DNA of 64,000 bases, taken from contig JAFFSR010000264.1 in assembly GCA_017163975.1 (NCBI GenBank), forward strand, positions 434,001-498,000, read 5' to 3'. Position 1 is the first letter of the stretch, and each line of letters opens with the position of its first letter. Below the pieces are notes generated by a model. It did not search any database and had not been told where the DNA came from. It saw only the letters and a program-made list of their open reading frames with translations. Shown here piece after piece: positions 12,199 through 23,119 of this stretch. This DNA is from Anastatus disparis (lineage: Eukaryota; Arthropoda; Insecta; Hymenoptera; Eupelmidae). A program made the translations under genes and the position numbers.

Positions 12199-12651
12199 AT
12201 GGAATCGAATTCAATTAATGATGTTGAAATTGACAATGTTAATGATCAACAAATGATTGAATGGGATCCAATAGAAGGTCATTATGTTGAAATTAACAAT
12301 GTCAATGATCAACAATTGATGGAAAATTTAAATGATCAAATTGAAGAACATTTAAATTTCCAAGAAGAATATGAATATTATTTAGAAAGTCTAGATAATA
12401 ATAGTTCAATAAGCAATACAATAATTTCTAAATTAAATAATATTATTAATTCGTATATAGAGGAAAATAATGAACAATTTGAATTTAAAAATTGGAATGA
12501 AGTACCAGAGTATTATAAATATTATGCGAATGAAATTATAAAATATAAAATAAATATAAGCGAACCAATAGCAGAATATTACTTTAATCAAAGTCATGAA
12601 ATTTATTCTAATTATTTATTAAGATTAGCTAACATTATTAATAAAATATGA
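12199..12651 (+). CDS. Intact 150-aa acidic ORF inside the Helitron, unknown function
   Basis: An ATG-started frame follows the helicase stop by about 150 bp and ends just before the AT-rich 3' part of the Helitron. The product is rich in Asn, Glu, Asp, Ile and Tyr, with no signal peptide, membrane segment or cysteine motif visible. Its N-terminal third contains a duplicated segment (EIDNVNDQQ, then EINNVNDQQ about 25 residues later). Unlike Rep and helicase it is unbroken. It may be an accessory Helitron protein, a captured host fragment, or chance in AT-rich DNA; I do not recognise a family. The start is the first ATG after an A-rich leader. Confidence 0.5.
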   Translation: MESNSINDVEIDNVNDQQMIEWDPIEGHYVEINNVNDQQLMENLNDQIEEHLNFQEEYEYYLESLDNNSSISNTIISKLNNIINSYIEENNEQFEFKNWNEVPEYYKYYANEIIKYKINISEPIAEYYFNQSHEIYSNYLLRLANIINKI

Positions 12652-13904
12652 AAAATTAAAATAAATCATAAATATTTAAATATATAATAATAAATTTAAA
12701 AAAAATTTTTTAATTATTAATATTATTAAAAACAAAAAAAATTAGAATATTTAAAAATTAACTAAAATATTTAAAAGTTATGATTATTTAAAATTTATAA
12801 AACGAAATTTTAATAAATAAATAATTTAACTAATAACAACAATAAATAAAAATTCATATTCATAACTTTTATACAGGTAAATATAGTATAAGTAAGTATA
12901 AAATAATTTAAAATTATTTTATTTATTTATTTGTTATATAAATAACTAAATTTTAAATAAAATATGATATAATGATCATGTAATAATTTCATTTACAATA
13001 TCATAATAAATTTATAAATTTTAGTATGAATTTTTGATATATCTCATAAAATGTTTAAAATGAGAAAAAGATATAAAAAAGGAATTATAACAAAATAATC
13101 CTATAAATCTTATAAAACTCAAAATCATTACGATATATCAAATAATATACTAAATTATCAACAAAATTTTCAATATATTTTAAACTAATGATCATTAATA
13201 TCATAACAATAATAACACTATTTTTAAGTTATACTACATATAATTAAATATATTATAAATATTTAAAATAAAATATATTTTATAAGACTAAGTGGTTTTT
13301 AGGGCTACTGGCGAGGGTTTCCACTAATCAAAAAATCTAACGCGCCATCAAGGTACCTCTATGTTACACACCTTTTTTAAAACTTCATATATTATATAAT
13401 TATATTAACAAAAAAATTTTACAAATTTATTCAAAATTAATATTGATTTAAAAAATAAATATTTATAAGTTATATTGATAAAGGTTTGAAATGTAAGGTG
13501 GTGTGGAAAGCCGAACCTCAACACTATATATCTCTTCTTTTTTTATAAAAATAAAAAAATAATGAATTAATAATAATTATATATATCTCTTCTTTTTGAA
13601 ATATAATGAACAAAATAGTGTTGAGGTATTTTTATATAAAGTAACATAAATAATTAATATTAATAGAAATAGTAAAAATATTTATTTAGAGTTTAGATAA
13701 AAATTATATTATATAATAAATTAAATAATATTACATTATATAATATAATATTAATAATAAATGTTTAATATATAATTATATTTATAGCATAACTGGGGGT
13801 TGGCGAGCAGCGCGAGCAGGGGGGTACCCCCCCTAGTATATATATATGTATATAATAATTAGTAATGCTAATCTTGTTTGAAAAGTCTAAAATATTGTCA
13901 TAAA

Positions 13905-14637
13905 AAGAAAAATGTGGCACTTGGCAGAGCCGAATCAAACATATAGGTATTCTTACTAACAAGGAGAGTATCCCACCTTCGGGAAATAGAATCAGCTGAA
14001 ACTGCAGGATATTTTAAATGAAAAAAATGAACTCGTTTTTTATTTGAATAGGCCCCATAGACGGAGATACAGACATTTTTTCAAAAATATAATAAAAAGG
14101 AGCATTTATAATATCTTTAATTACCAATCAACTAAGACTCATACAAAAACTGTGTAATAATTAAAATAAAGAACAGAGTAAATGCTTTAATTTAAGCTTC
14201 ATTTTATTAAAAAAGCTTCTGTGGTTCAAAAGTTACAGGCGATTAAAATATGCTAATAAAATAGCGTAAAAAATTGATGATATGTTACGCGCTACAAATA
14301 TTAACAAATATCTAGTAATTTTCAATTAGGCACAACTTCTGAACCACAGAAACTTTTTTAATGTAACAAAACGTAAATTAAAGAAATTAATCTGTGCTTT
14401 ATTTTATTTTTCATACATTTTTTTGGAAGAGTCTTAGCGGTTTGGTTATTCAAGATCTTATGAATGCTCCTTTTTATTATATTTTCGGAAAAATGTCTAT
14501 ATCTCCGTCTATGGGGCGTATTTAAAGAAAAGAAAAAACGCGGGTTCATTTTTTTCATCATAAAATGATATCTTGCAGTTTCAGCCGAATCCGTTTCCCG
14601 AAGATGGGGTACTTTTTTGTAAGTGCCACAAAGAAAG
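13905..14637. mobile_element. Foldback element, ~730 bp
   Basis: Two long imperfect inverted arms: GTGGCACTT near 13,914 pairs with AAGTGCCAC near 14,623, CCTTCGGGAAA with TTTCCCGAAG, and CATAGACGGAGAT (14,047) with ATCTCCGTCTATG (14,501). The left arm carries about 35 extra bases. Open frames within it come from the arms and are not genes. Confidence 0.8.
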
Positions 14638-16164
14638 TAATATTAAAGAACGACATATATGCATACTCACGCACTACATTTTTCGTTTCATAACAATATC
14701 TTAGATTTTTCAAATAAGATTATTATCAATAATTATTTTGCATAATATGGCTAGTGCCTTTGACAACATTAGAAGTATATTACTGTGTCGGTAAATTGTA
14801 AATCCTGTATAAAAAATATTTAATATTTTTCTCTCACCTGACTGAGCGCTACCACGCGGCAAATGGTTCCGACCGCATCTTAACATGTATAAAAAAAATA
14901 TTAATATTAAATTATCGTGAGATTCACGCATATGTATTATATATATGTATACTTTTTCAAATGGAATTATTAAGTTTAAAAGATTATTGTTTACAATTTT
15001 TTCTAGATTTTCTAAAATAAAATTCTTAAAAAGACTGGATAAAAGTATAGCTTTTGTTATTATTTTTTTAGACATTATGCAAAATTGAAAATCATTTAGT
15101 TAAAATTAAAATTAATATTTTAGCTTATTAAAATAAAGGAGCATGAATTTTTTATTTTATCAGAATCAATAAATTAAATAATGCATAATTTATGAAATAA
15201 AAACAATGTACATTCACTTAAATAAATCATATAAAACTCCCTGAAATGCCGTTTTTTTCTTTCTTGCCGTAAACAGATGTTTATTTTCCGCTAAAAGTAT
15301 GTATCAATTTAGTTGAAAAAGGTGTTATCTCAAAAGGATTTCCTATGTAATTTTTTTTAAATAACACCTTTCTGTAATTGAAAATGAAATGAAACTTTTT
15401 TTTGCTGAAAATTAAACGACAAATGTTTTTGGTCGTATATGAAACATGAAAGCTCAGTTATAATCACTGCTATGGAATTTTTAGTTATTTTTACTTATTA
15501 ATCAAAGTTATGTTATACTTGAAAAATATGAAAGGGAGATTGGTATAGGTGCTTTTCAAAATATAAATATAGGCCCCTATAAATCTTTGACTTCCCTGAG
15601 TTAACAAATTCTAAAAGTTTTCGCAACCCATCTTTTTAATTTTTAAAATTTAATTTTTATCAACTTTTAATTTTTAGAGCATGACTTCAAAAATCATGTG
15701 ATACTCATCATTTTTTATTTTTAATGAATTATTACGAACATATAATCAAGGAAGTTTGTATTGTAATTTTTTTAGCGAATTTACGACATATGCTATAAAG
15801 AAGTATACGATACTCGTGTCGTATATGACATTTTCCGCCACATACGACACTTGTATTGAAATATACTATGATTTTTAGACTTCTTTTTCTTTTTAATATT
15901 TACTTGGCCTCTTGATTAGATGAATACAATCTTAGGCCATCATCAGGTTTCATCAAGATTGGATTTTCTTGATTGTAAGTTGCTTCTGTATTGTTGTTGG
16001 TTTTCTTATTTTTAGACTTCATAAGCAGTCTTTACTAAAAATTTAATAATGGTGCTCTAAATGTTTTAGATTTTTATTTTTATAACCCAAAATTCAAAAT
16101 TTTCCAAAAGTCGCTAATAAAAATTTAGCAATTTCTAATTTTTTAGTTGACGGTTTATGAAAAA
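14638..16164. other. Intergenic; two short hairpins
   Basis: No convincing gene. On the minus strand 14,837-14,877 has an AG before it and CAG/GTGAGA after it and could be a microexon, but no frame or partner supports it. Hairpins: 15,309-15,382 (AAAGGTGTTAT / ATAACACCTTT) and 15,804-15,872 (AGTATACGATACTCGTGTCG paired with a diverged arm ending AATATACT). Confidence 0.45.
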
Positions 16165-16698
16165 ATGCATTTATAAGCTTAGGAATTATAGGTTAAGGTT
16201 TTATAGGTTTAGTATCTAAGAGCTCAGTGTTTATGAGTTTTGGGTTTATAGTTTTAGGAACTTTGAGATTAGTGTTTAGGAGTTTAGGGTTTGTGAGTTT
16301 AGGAATTATAGGTTGTGCGATCAAAAGTATTTCAATCCATGGATTTAGGATACATCGGTTGAGGGTTTATGGATACATAAATGTACAGATTTAGAATGTT
16401 CAACTTGAACGTTTATAGATATATCAATTTACGGGTTTGGGATTTAAGGGTTAAAAATTTATAGATCCAGAGTTATGGGCTTCTGAATTATGGGTTTATT
16501 GATTTATGGTTTATAGGTTTATGGTTTAAGGATTTAAGGTTTAGGAGTTAACGGTCATAGAAGTGGTGCTTAGAAGTCTATGAATTTATGGATTTAAAAT
16601 TTATAGGTTTATGATCTACAAGTTCAGGATTTACAAGTATAGGATTTTCAAACTTATAGTTTAGGTTTATAAGCATATGAATTTATGGATGTAGTATA
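16165..16698. repeat. Degenerate GTTTATGGATTTAGG-type minisatellite
   Basis: A strand-biased, G+T-rich tract of drifting 12-16-bp units such as GTTTATAGGTTTAGG and GAGTTTAGGG. It resumes after the large foldback (18,050-18,160), so the foldback inserted into it. Units resemble scrambled TTAGG but are not a telomere array. Confidence 0.7.
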
Positions 16699-17094
16699 TA
16701 TTACCGCTCAAAAGTTTGGAAACATTTTTTTTTTCAAAGACTCAAATTCAAATCGTGATATCTTAAAAAAGCTTTGATGAATTTAAAAAATTCAAACGGC
16801 GTTTTAAAGATAAGACAAAATACTATCTTTTTATAAGCTTTAGAATATTTTAAATTCTCCTTTACCTTAATTTTTTAATGATTGAAAAATGTTTGAATTT
16901 TTACGAATTTTTGAATTTTAATTAATCAACTGTAAAATAATTTTTCAGATGCAAGAAAATATTCCATATTTTTTTCATATTTCAGCAACTATTCACAACT
17001 GTATATTGTAAATTCAATGTAAGCACACCAAAACATGAAGAAACATTGCTTTATTTTCGCACGCTTATATCTCTGCACACGAAATAGATATTAA

Positions 17095-17729
17095 GAGGAC
17101 GCTGGATCTCTCTATCCTTTTCTAATTGAAAAATGTAGGTTTTTGGAAAAACTAACGACTATTGATAGAGATCAAAATTCATCCGCAACTTGTACAGTAA
17201 AAAGCAATATTTTTTCTGATGAAGACAAATTAATTTTGATGCTTTGTTTTCAAAAAAAGTTTGACATACTTAAACATCATATCCTCTAGCCTAACTTATG
17301 ATTTTGTAAGTATGTCAAACTTTTTTTGAAAACAAAGCTTCAAAATTAATTTGTCCTCATCAGAAAAAATATTGCTTTTTACTGTAAAAGTTGCGGACAA
17401 CTATTGATTTCTAGTAATAACTACTACACTCAGAAAAAAGTAGAGCAAAAATTACAATCCTTTTTGTAGAGCAACCACAGACTGTCATTTTGGCAAAAAA
17501 TTACCATACTTTATAATAAAATTTACTAGATATTTTGTTAAAATTCCTATGCAACTTATTATAAAGTATGGTAATTTTTGGCTAAAATCACAGTCTGTGG
17601 TTGGTTTACGATAAAGTATGGTAATTTTTACAAAAAGTATTGTAATTTTTACCCATTTTTTTTTCAGTGTAGTTTTTTCAAAAATCTACATTTTTCGATT
17701 AGAAAAGGATAGAGAGATATAACGTCCTC
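17095..17729. mobile_element. TTAA-flanked foldback (piggyBac-type MITE), nested
   Basis: TTAA at 17,091-17,094 and 17,730-17,733 brackets inverted ends GAGGACG and CGTCCTC. The arms match for nearly their whole length (TCTCTCTATCCTTTTCTAAT near the ends; AGTTTGACATACTTA / TAAGTATGTCAAACT near the centre). Without the nested insert it is about 390 bp, close to the TTAA MITEs at 30,999 and 49,123, whose ends also begin GAGG. TTAA duplication is characteristic of piggyBac transposases. Confidence 0.85.
17427..17669. mobile_element. 243-bp TA MITE, third nesting level
   Basis: It starts CACTCAGAAAAAAG, ends TTTTTTTTTCAGTG, and is flanked by TA (17,425-17,426; 17,670-17,671). Interior inverted repeats include AAAGTATGGTAATTTTT. 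It interrupts the right arm of the TTAA foldback; the left arm shows the uninterrupted sequence. Confidence 0.85.
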
Positions 17730-18049
17730 TTAAAAATTTACTAAAGGCAATCATTTAGGAAATTTTCTCTACTTTGCAATCGATTTTGAATTTGTTAATT
17801 TTATCAATTCTTTAAAAAGTTACAGTTGATTGATTAAAATTAAAAAATACGTAAAAGTTTAAAAATTTTCTATCATAAATTAAGTTAAAAAGAGTTTAAA
17901 ATATTCTACAGCTAATAAAAAGATAGCATTTTATCTGATTTTTAAAACGCAGTTTGAATTTTTTAAATTCATCAAAGCGTATCTGAGATATCACGATTTA
18001 AATTTGAATCATTGAAAAAAAGATGTTTCCGAACTTTTGAGTGGTACTG

Positions 18050-18160
18050 TATATTTATAGATAAATAATTATGTAGATTAAAAGTTTATAAGTTTATAAT
18101 TTATAAATTTTGGATTTATTAGCTTAGAGCTGAAAGGTAAAAGTTTTATAGGTGCATAAA
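18050..18160. repeat. Right remainder of the degenerate minisatellite
   Basis: AAGTTTATAAGTTTATAATT and similar GTTTATA units continue the pattern broken at 16,698 by the foldback. Confidence 0.5.
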
Positions 18161-18699
18161 TATATATTTTGAATATACACTGCGTCAACCTTTTATATTT
18201 GTCAAGTATAACATCATTTTGATTATTAACGTTAAATAGCTTATAAATTTTATAACAGTAATCTAAACTTTTCTTTTATTTTCAATTTAAAAAAGGTGTT
18301 ATTTTATTTTTTGTTCTAAAGAGGTGTTGTTGTATTTTTGTTCAGAAACGTATTGTTTAACTTTCAATTAAAAAGAAGAGTTATCTCATTTTCAGTTGTA
18401 GAAAAGTATTATATTAAAAAAACTTACGCAGTGATTCCTTTCAGCCGTAAGTAAAATAACAGCTGTTTGAACACCTTTCAGACGACCGTAGATATTGCAT
18501 ATAAACATGATGAGTATTATTATTTCTAATATTATATTTATGTAATATGGAGTTTAATATGATTAATTTAAATAAACGTAAATTGTTTTTCTTTACCAGA
18601 TTATGCATTATTGTTTATTCTTCATTATAAAATAAAAAATTTAAATATTCTGTATTTTCTCTTAATTTAAAAATCTTAAATATTAATTTTTTTGCCCAG

Positions 18700-18790
18700 A
18701 GGGCCGAAAGAGCCACTTTCGTTCACTGCATTCGATCGCAAAGGTTGTATTTTCGAACTTGATAGACCAAATAGTATTTTCACCTCGGGA
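18700..18790 (+). CDS. Possible exon of an unrecognised gene
   Basis: TTTTTTTGCCCAG (ends 18,699) is a good splice acceptor. The following sequence is GC-richer than its surroundings and open, reading GPKEPLSFTAFDRKGCIFEL and then about 12 more residues to a weak donor GGGA/GTGAAT at 18,790-18,796; without splicing the frame runs to a stop at 18,938. A second frame is open over most of the same stretch. No neighbouring exon was found on the plus strand and I do not recognise the peptide, so this may be a fossil exon. Confidence 0.25.
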
Positions 18791-19237
18791 GTGAATAAGG
18801 ATTACCTTAAATCATTTGCATACAATTTGCATATGATTTATGACATTCTTTATTTCTCCTTTCTAGATGAAAAATATACTATTAATTTTCAATTGATGAT
18901 TATTAACTTATGTAAAATAATACCAAAAGCTATACTTTAATCGTTTTATTACGAGTTTCATTTTAGAAAATATTGAAAAAATTTCTAAAACTTTATTATG
19001 TAAATTTGAATTATTCTTTTTGGAAAAATAAATATATATAATACATGTATACAATTATGTACGTAGCTGAAAAGCTACATAGAGTATAATTTTATTGAAA
19101 CGGCTTATAGTGAGAATACAAAACATAATACCGAAATAATTGTATGTTAAATCACAACTATCTCAATTATTTCAACCATATTGAAAAGAATGAAATTTAA
19201 TTATGAAATTTAGCAGGTGTTTTAGTATCCAAAACTA

Positions 19238-19673
19238 CACGAAGAAAGATTTTTTCTTTAAAACTCAGTGTACGTTTGCCTACGTATATGTATAAAAATT
19301 TACATCTAGAAATTCCGGGTAAGACCACTGTAATAGAATGAAGGGTTCATTCTTGGAAGTGCTTTTCTTTCACGCGAATTCTTCATTCACGTGAACGTTT
19401 CTTGGGCATACGTGCACTTGATTTCTCAGTGCACATTTCGGCGATTCACCTTATATTCTTTTAGTTTACACTTCAATACTTGATGCCTCAATACGATGCA
19501 CAGAAAATCAGAGTGCTCGACCGTGAAATCACGAGCCACTAACATATAGTAACAAGATGAATAATAGACTATATAAATAACATGAAGTTCTTCCTATTAT
19601 AGTAAGCAAGCACTCTGCCGTAAGAGGTCGCTAAATTTTACACTTTGTTTTAAAGAAAAAATATTTTTCCGTG
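19238..19673. mobile_element. 436-bp TA MITE in the 260-bp repeat
   Basis: TIRs of about 27 bp: CACG-AGAAAGATTTTTTC at the left, GAAAAAATATTTTTCCGTG at the right, then AAAC/GTTT. TA flanks both sides. The host sequence is a monomer of the 260-bp repeat, whose other copies read AAAACTATAGGG where this one is split, so TA is the duplicated target. GC-richer interior with ACGTG palindromes; no ORF. Confidence 0.85.
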
Positions 19674-21330
19674 TATAGGGATTTTCCTAGACAACGACAA
19701 TGATATTTTCATCAAAATTCTCTGTTTTATTATTAAGTTTATATAAAAATTATATATTAATATTATTTTAATAGAAATGTTTTATAGATTTTATTAAACC
19801 AATATATTTTTTCTATATATTAATTAAGCAAACAATGCATCAACCTAAATAAAAATTTTAAATATTTATATGAGAAAGTAAATTGCGATATCTTGGAAAA
19901 TTTGGAGATGACCTGCATATAGTTTTGATACCAAAAACTATAGGGATTTTCCTAGACAATAACAATGATACTTTCATCAAAATTTGCTGTTTCATTATTA
20001 AGTTTATATAAGAATAATATTAATATTATTATATTATCGGCGTTATATCGATTTTATTTAATCAGTATATTTTTTCTATATATTAATTAAACAAACAGTG
20101 CATTAACCTGCACAAACATTTTGAATAATTAATATGAGAAAGTAAATTGCGATATCTTGGAAAATTTGCAGATGACCTGCATATAGTTTTGATATGCAAA
20201 ACTATAGGGATTTTCTTCGATAACAACAATGATACTTTCATTGAAATGTTACTGCTTTATTTTTAAGTTTATTCTTTAATAATTTTATTTTATTAAATTA
20301 TCGATGTTTTATTGATTTTAACCAGTACATTTTTTCTATATATTAATTAAACACAGTGCATTAACCTGCACAAATATGTTGAATAATTAATATGAGAAAG
20401 TAAATTGCTTTATCTTGGAAAATTTGCAGATGACCTGCATATAATTTTGATATGCAAAACTATAGGGATTTTCCTCGATAACGACAATGATACTTTCTTC
20501 AAAATATTACTGCTTTATTTTTAAGTTCATTTAATAATTTTATTTTATTAAATTATCGATGTTTTATTGATTTCAACCAGTACATTTTTTCTATATATTA
20601 ATTAAACACAGTGCATTAACCTGCACAAATATGTTGAATAATTAATATGAGAAAGTAAATTGCTTTATTTTGGAAAATTTGCAGATGACCTGCATATAAT
20701 TTTGATATGCAAAACTATAGGGATTTTCCTCGATAACGACAATGATACTTTCAGCGAAATATTACTGCTTTATTTTCAAATTTATTTAATAATATTATAA
20801 GATTATTAAATTATTGATGTTTTATTGATTGTATTTATTTAGTACAAATTCCATCATTCACTAATTAAACAAACAGTCCGTAAGCTGGTACAGATATTTG
20901 AATAATTAATAAAAGAATTTAAGAAATTCGTTTCACTATAAAATGTGCAAATGTCATACTTTCTAAATGTAATTCATTGAAATCCCACTGAACAGATCTG
21001 TGAAAATTGCTGCACTGAAATTTCAGCTAAACTTTTAATAAAATTTTAGTGAAATAACCACTATTTGAAATCAGTGCAGAAATCTCATGGAATAATCTGA
21101 AGAAATTCCAATGAATTTCAGTGAAAATGTGCATATTTTAGTGGATATTTAATTATTTCCATTTGTAAAATTTCACTGAATTCTAGTACAGCGATTTTCA
21201 CTTGAATTTGGTGATATTTCACTGAATTATATTTAGAAAGTACATATAGTTTTGCTATGCTAAACTAGCAAAATTTCCCATGAGAACGAAAATGATACTG
21301 TAAATTACATTTTACTTTGGGTTTTATTCT
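19674..21330. repeat. Tandem array A of a ~260-bp repeat (five copies)
   Basis: The motif ACTATAGGGATTTTCC begins monomers near 19,672, 19,938, 20,201, 20,459 and 20,714, spacings of 255-266 bp. Other shared motifs are CAGTGCATTAACCTGCAC and GCAGATGACCTGCATATAG. The last monomer is diverged and interrupted at 20,959 by a MITE, resuming at 21,241. The same final monomer and flank recur in array B (25.48-27.26 kb), so the arrays are segmental duplicates. Confidence 0.9.
20959..21240. mobile_element. 282-bp TA MITE in array A
   Basis: Left CTTTCTAAATGTAATTCA and right GAATTATATTTAGAAAG are inverted repeats, TA on both sides (20,957-20,958; 21,241-21,242). Internal motifs TTTCACTGAA and TTCAGTGAAA recur in both orientations. 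Array B lacks it at the matching site. Confidence 0.85.
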
Positions 21331-21365
21331 GTTTATTCCGAGTTTGCTAAACCTGATATTCATTT

Positions 21366-22500
21366 ACGGCATAACACGTCTTACCGATGAACTGCATGTC
21401 GCCGCAAATTACAGTTTTAGCTTTAATTTTTATTTTTAAACGCCTGATTTTCCTACTAGGCGAGAGTGTCACCTCCAAAAAAGCGCTTTGTTTTCGAGAA
21501 GGTGACCGTTGCCGTCCTAAAAGCTAATTTTTTTCTTTATGAAAACTTTTGACCCACAGATTGCAAATATAAACTTTTTTTTAGTTCAAAGTGCGGGTTC
21601 ATATAGAAAATGACGATTGAATAGGTAAAAATTCATAGTAATTGATATTTATTATTAATCATAATAATAACAATAATAATAATAGTAATAATAATTATAA
21701 TGCTTGTAATTATTCTTTTCAATATTTAAAAAAAAGTAAATTAAACAAATTTATTATATTACAATACAAAACTATTTAAAATTGAATAATAAATCAAAAT
21801 AAGATTACCTTACTATTTACAGTGCGTATAGAATTTTTACCTATTCAACCGCCGTTTTCTATATGTTCTCAAACTTGGAACTAAAAAAAAAGTTTATATT
21901 CGTAATTTGTGGGTAAAAAGCTTTTATTAATGAGATGTAAAACGGACACAACACCTGAACTCATAATTATCAACTTTCTTTCCATTTTACTACTGAATTT
22001 TCAGAAAAGAAATGCATTAGCTTGTATTATGTGCCATGATGATTGTTTATTTAAATTTTGAATAAATTCATTCATTCATTTTTAAAATATTTGGATTTCT
22101 GGTACAAAATCAATAAATGTTATTGAATAATATTGGAACCCAAAATTTTCAATAACTAATAAATTAATTTATTTGAAATTTTAACTGAATTATTTTTATA
22201 GTACATACTATAAGCTGAATCATTTCTTTACTAAAAATTTTGTGATAAAATGGAAAGATAACCAATATTTATGAGTACAAGTGTAGTGTCCATTTTACAT
22301 CTCCTTAAAAAAATAAATTAGCTTGTAGGACGGTAATGGTCACCTTCTCGAAAACTAAGCGTTTTTTTTGGGATGTCCCTCCCATCTATACGGCTATTAC
22401 GGTGTAAATTTAAAAATACAAAAAAATTTAAGAAAACCAAATCGTAATTTGTAATCTACGAAATGAATTTTAATCTAACCTTCGTAAGACTGATGCCTTA
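21366..22500. mobile_element. Long foldback element, ~1.1 kb, with nested insert
   Basis: Arms pair from GGCATAACACGTCTTAC (21,369) with GTAAGACTGATGCC (22,484), and inward through CGAGAAGGTGACCGT / TGGTCACCTTCTCG and AATAGGTAAAAATTC / GAATTTTTACCTATTC. The loop contains an ATA/ATT-rich tract (21,650-21,720). No coding capacity. The right arm is interrupted at 21,931-22,304. Confidence 0.82.
21931..22304. mobile_element. 374-bp TTAA MITE nested in the foldback
   Basis: Inverted ends GAGATGTAAAACGGACAC and GTGTCCATTTTACATCTC are flanked by TTAA (21,927-21,930; 22,305-22,308). The unbroken left arm of the host foldback (about 21,520-21,545) approximates the empty site. Its ends differ from the GAGGACG and GAGGCAGCC elements, so it is another TTAA family. 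Confidence 0.82.
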
Positions 22501-22684
22501 AAAGTTGATTTATTAAATTATTAAGTAACATAATAAAATTTATGACTAAAAATTGTTAAGCATCTTATAATATGGTTGTCTTTTATCGTTAGTTTTATTT
22601 ATTTATTTTTTTATTGTCTTTCAGTTATTAATAATAGTATATTGTAGCACCTTGAGTCATAAATTTTCACTTACGTCATGTCTA

Positions 22685-22947
22685 CACTGAGAATCCATTG
22701 AGAGCGTAGCCTGTACAAAAAGCCGATGCGTGGCGCTATTAAAAATTGTAAGATTGCTTTCTTGGTTTTGGGGCGCAGCGGCCCAACTCACAGAAGCCTG
22801 CGCACTTATCACAGCAGACAATAGTAATCAGCGTTCTCACCTTTTTGGACGGCTGAGCGCCAAAAAAGAGAGACCAGCCTCACATATTCGTAGTGGCGCC
22901 GCGCTACGTCCCTTTGAGAAGGCTACATCCTCAATGGATTCTCAGTG
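22685..22947. mobile_element. 263-bp TA MITE with GC-rich interior
   Basis: Perfect 18-bp TIRs CACTGAGAATCCATTGAG and CTCAATGGATTCTCAGTG, with TA at 22,683-22,684 and 22,948-22,949. The interior is markedly GC-richer than anything nearby, and open to translation for 90 codons (22,730-23,002), but that frame runs through the right TIR into flank, so it is not a gene. Confidence 0.85.
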
Positions 22948-23119
22948 TATATGTAACCATAAGTTCTTTTCCGAAACAGGTTATATACACGATGTCTACT
23001 GATGCCACTATTACCCGTAAAATACTATGAAATACAAAATATTATTTTTTACTCATAATATGATAAATAAATTATTTTAATTTTTAAAATAAATTTTAAA
23101 ATTAAATAATATATATTTC

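Larger units (their letters stand above)
8857..13836 (+). mobile_element. Degenerate autonomous Helitron, ~5.0 kb
   Basis: It begins TCTACCTATATTATATAG directly after the TA tract and ends CTAG (13833-13836) after GGCGAGCAGCGCGAGCAGGGGGG, matching the 3' end of the small Helitron. Between the ends lie remnants of a RepHel protein: HUH Rep domain, then a Pif1-type helicase with Walker motifs, both broken by stops and frameshifts. An intact 150-codon ORF lies downstream. The 5' 150 bp carries C-tracts. The last ~1.1 kb (12,652-13,790) is AT-rich and non-coding, with a small inverted repeat CCTCAACACTAT / ATAGTGTTGAGG at 13,516-13,628. A complete RepHel is usually above 1,300 residues; this one is shortened. 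Confidence 0.9.
16699..18049. mobile_element. Tc1-like foldback element, 1.35 kb, with nested insertions
   Basis: Termini TATTACCGCTCAAAAGTT and its partner ending AACTTTTGAGTGGTACTG are flanked by TA (16,697-16,698 and 18,050-18,051). Arms of over 300 bp pair imperfectly (AATTCAAACGGCGTTTTAAA with TTTAAAACGCAGTTTGAATT). There is no transposase. A second, half-length copy lies at about 29,820-30,105. The centre is occupied by a TTAA-flanked foldback, itself carrying another MITE. A Tc1/mariner relation is inferred from TA and the terminal sequence. Confidence 0.85.

Noticed and set aside
14710..15075. 121-codon minus-strand ORF and a possible 41-bp microexon within it
   Set aside because: The ORF is AT-rich with low-complexity hydrophobic runs. 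The microexon has good borders but no phase partner.
16165..16698. Telomere array
   Set aside because: Units vary in length and sequence with no run of exact TTAGG.
22730..23002. 90-codon ORF with mixed composition
   Set aside because: It runs across the MITE interior, its right TIR and flank; no start or splice support.
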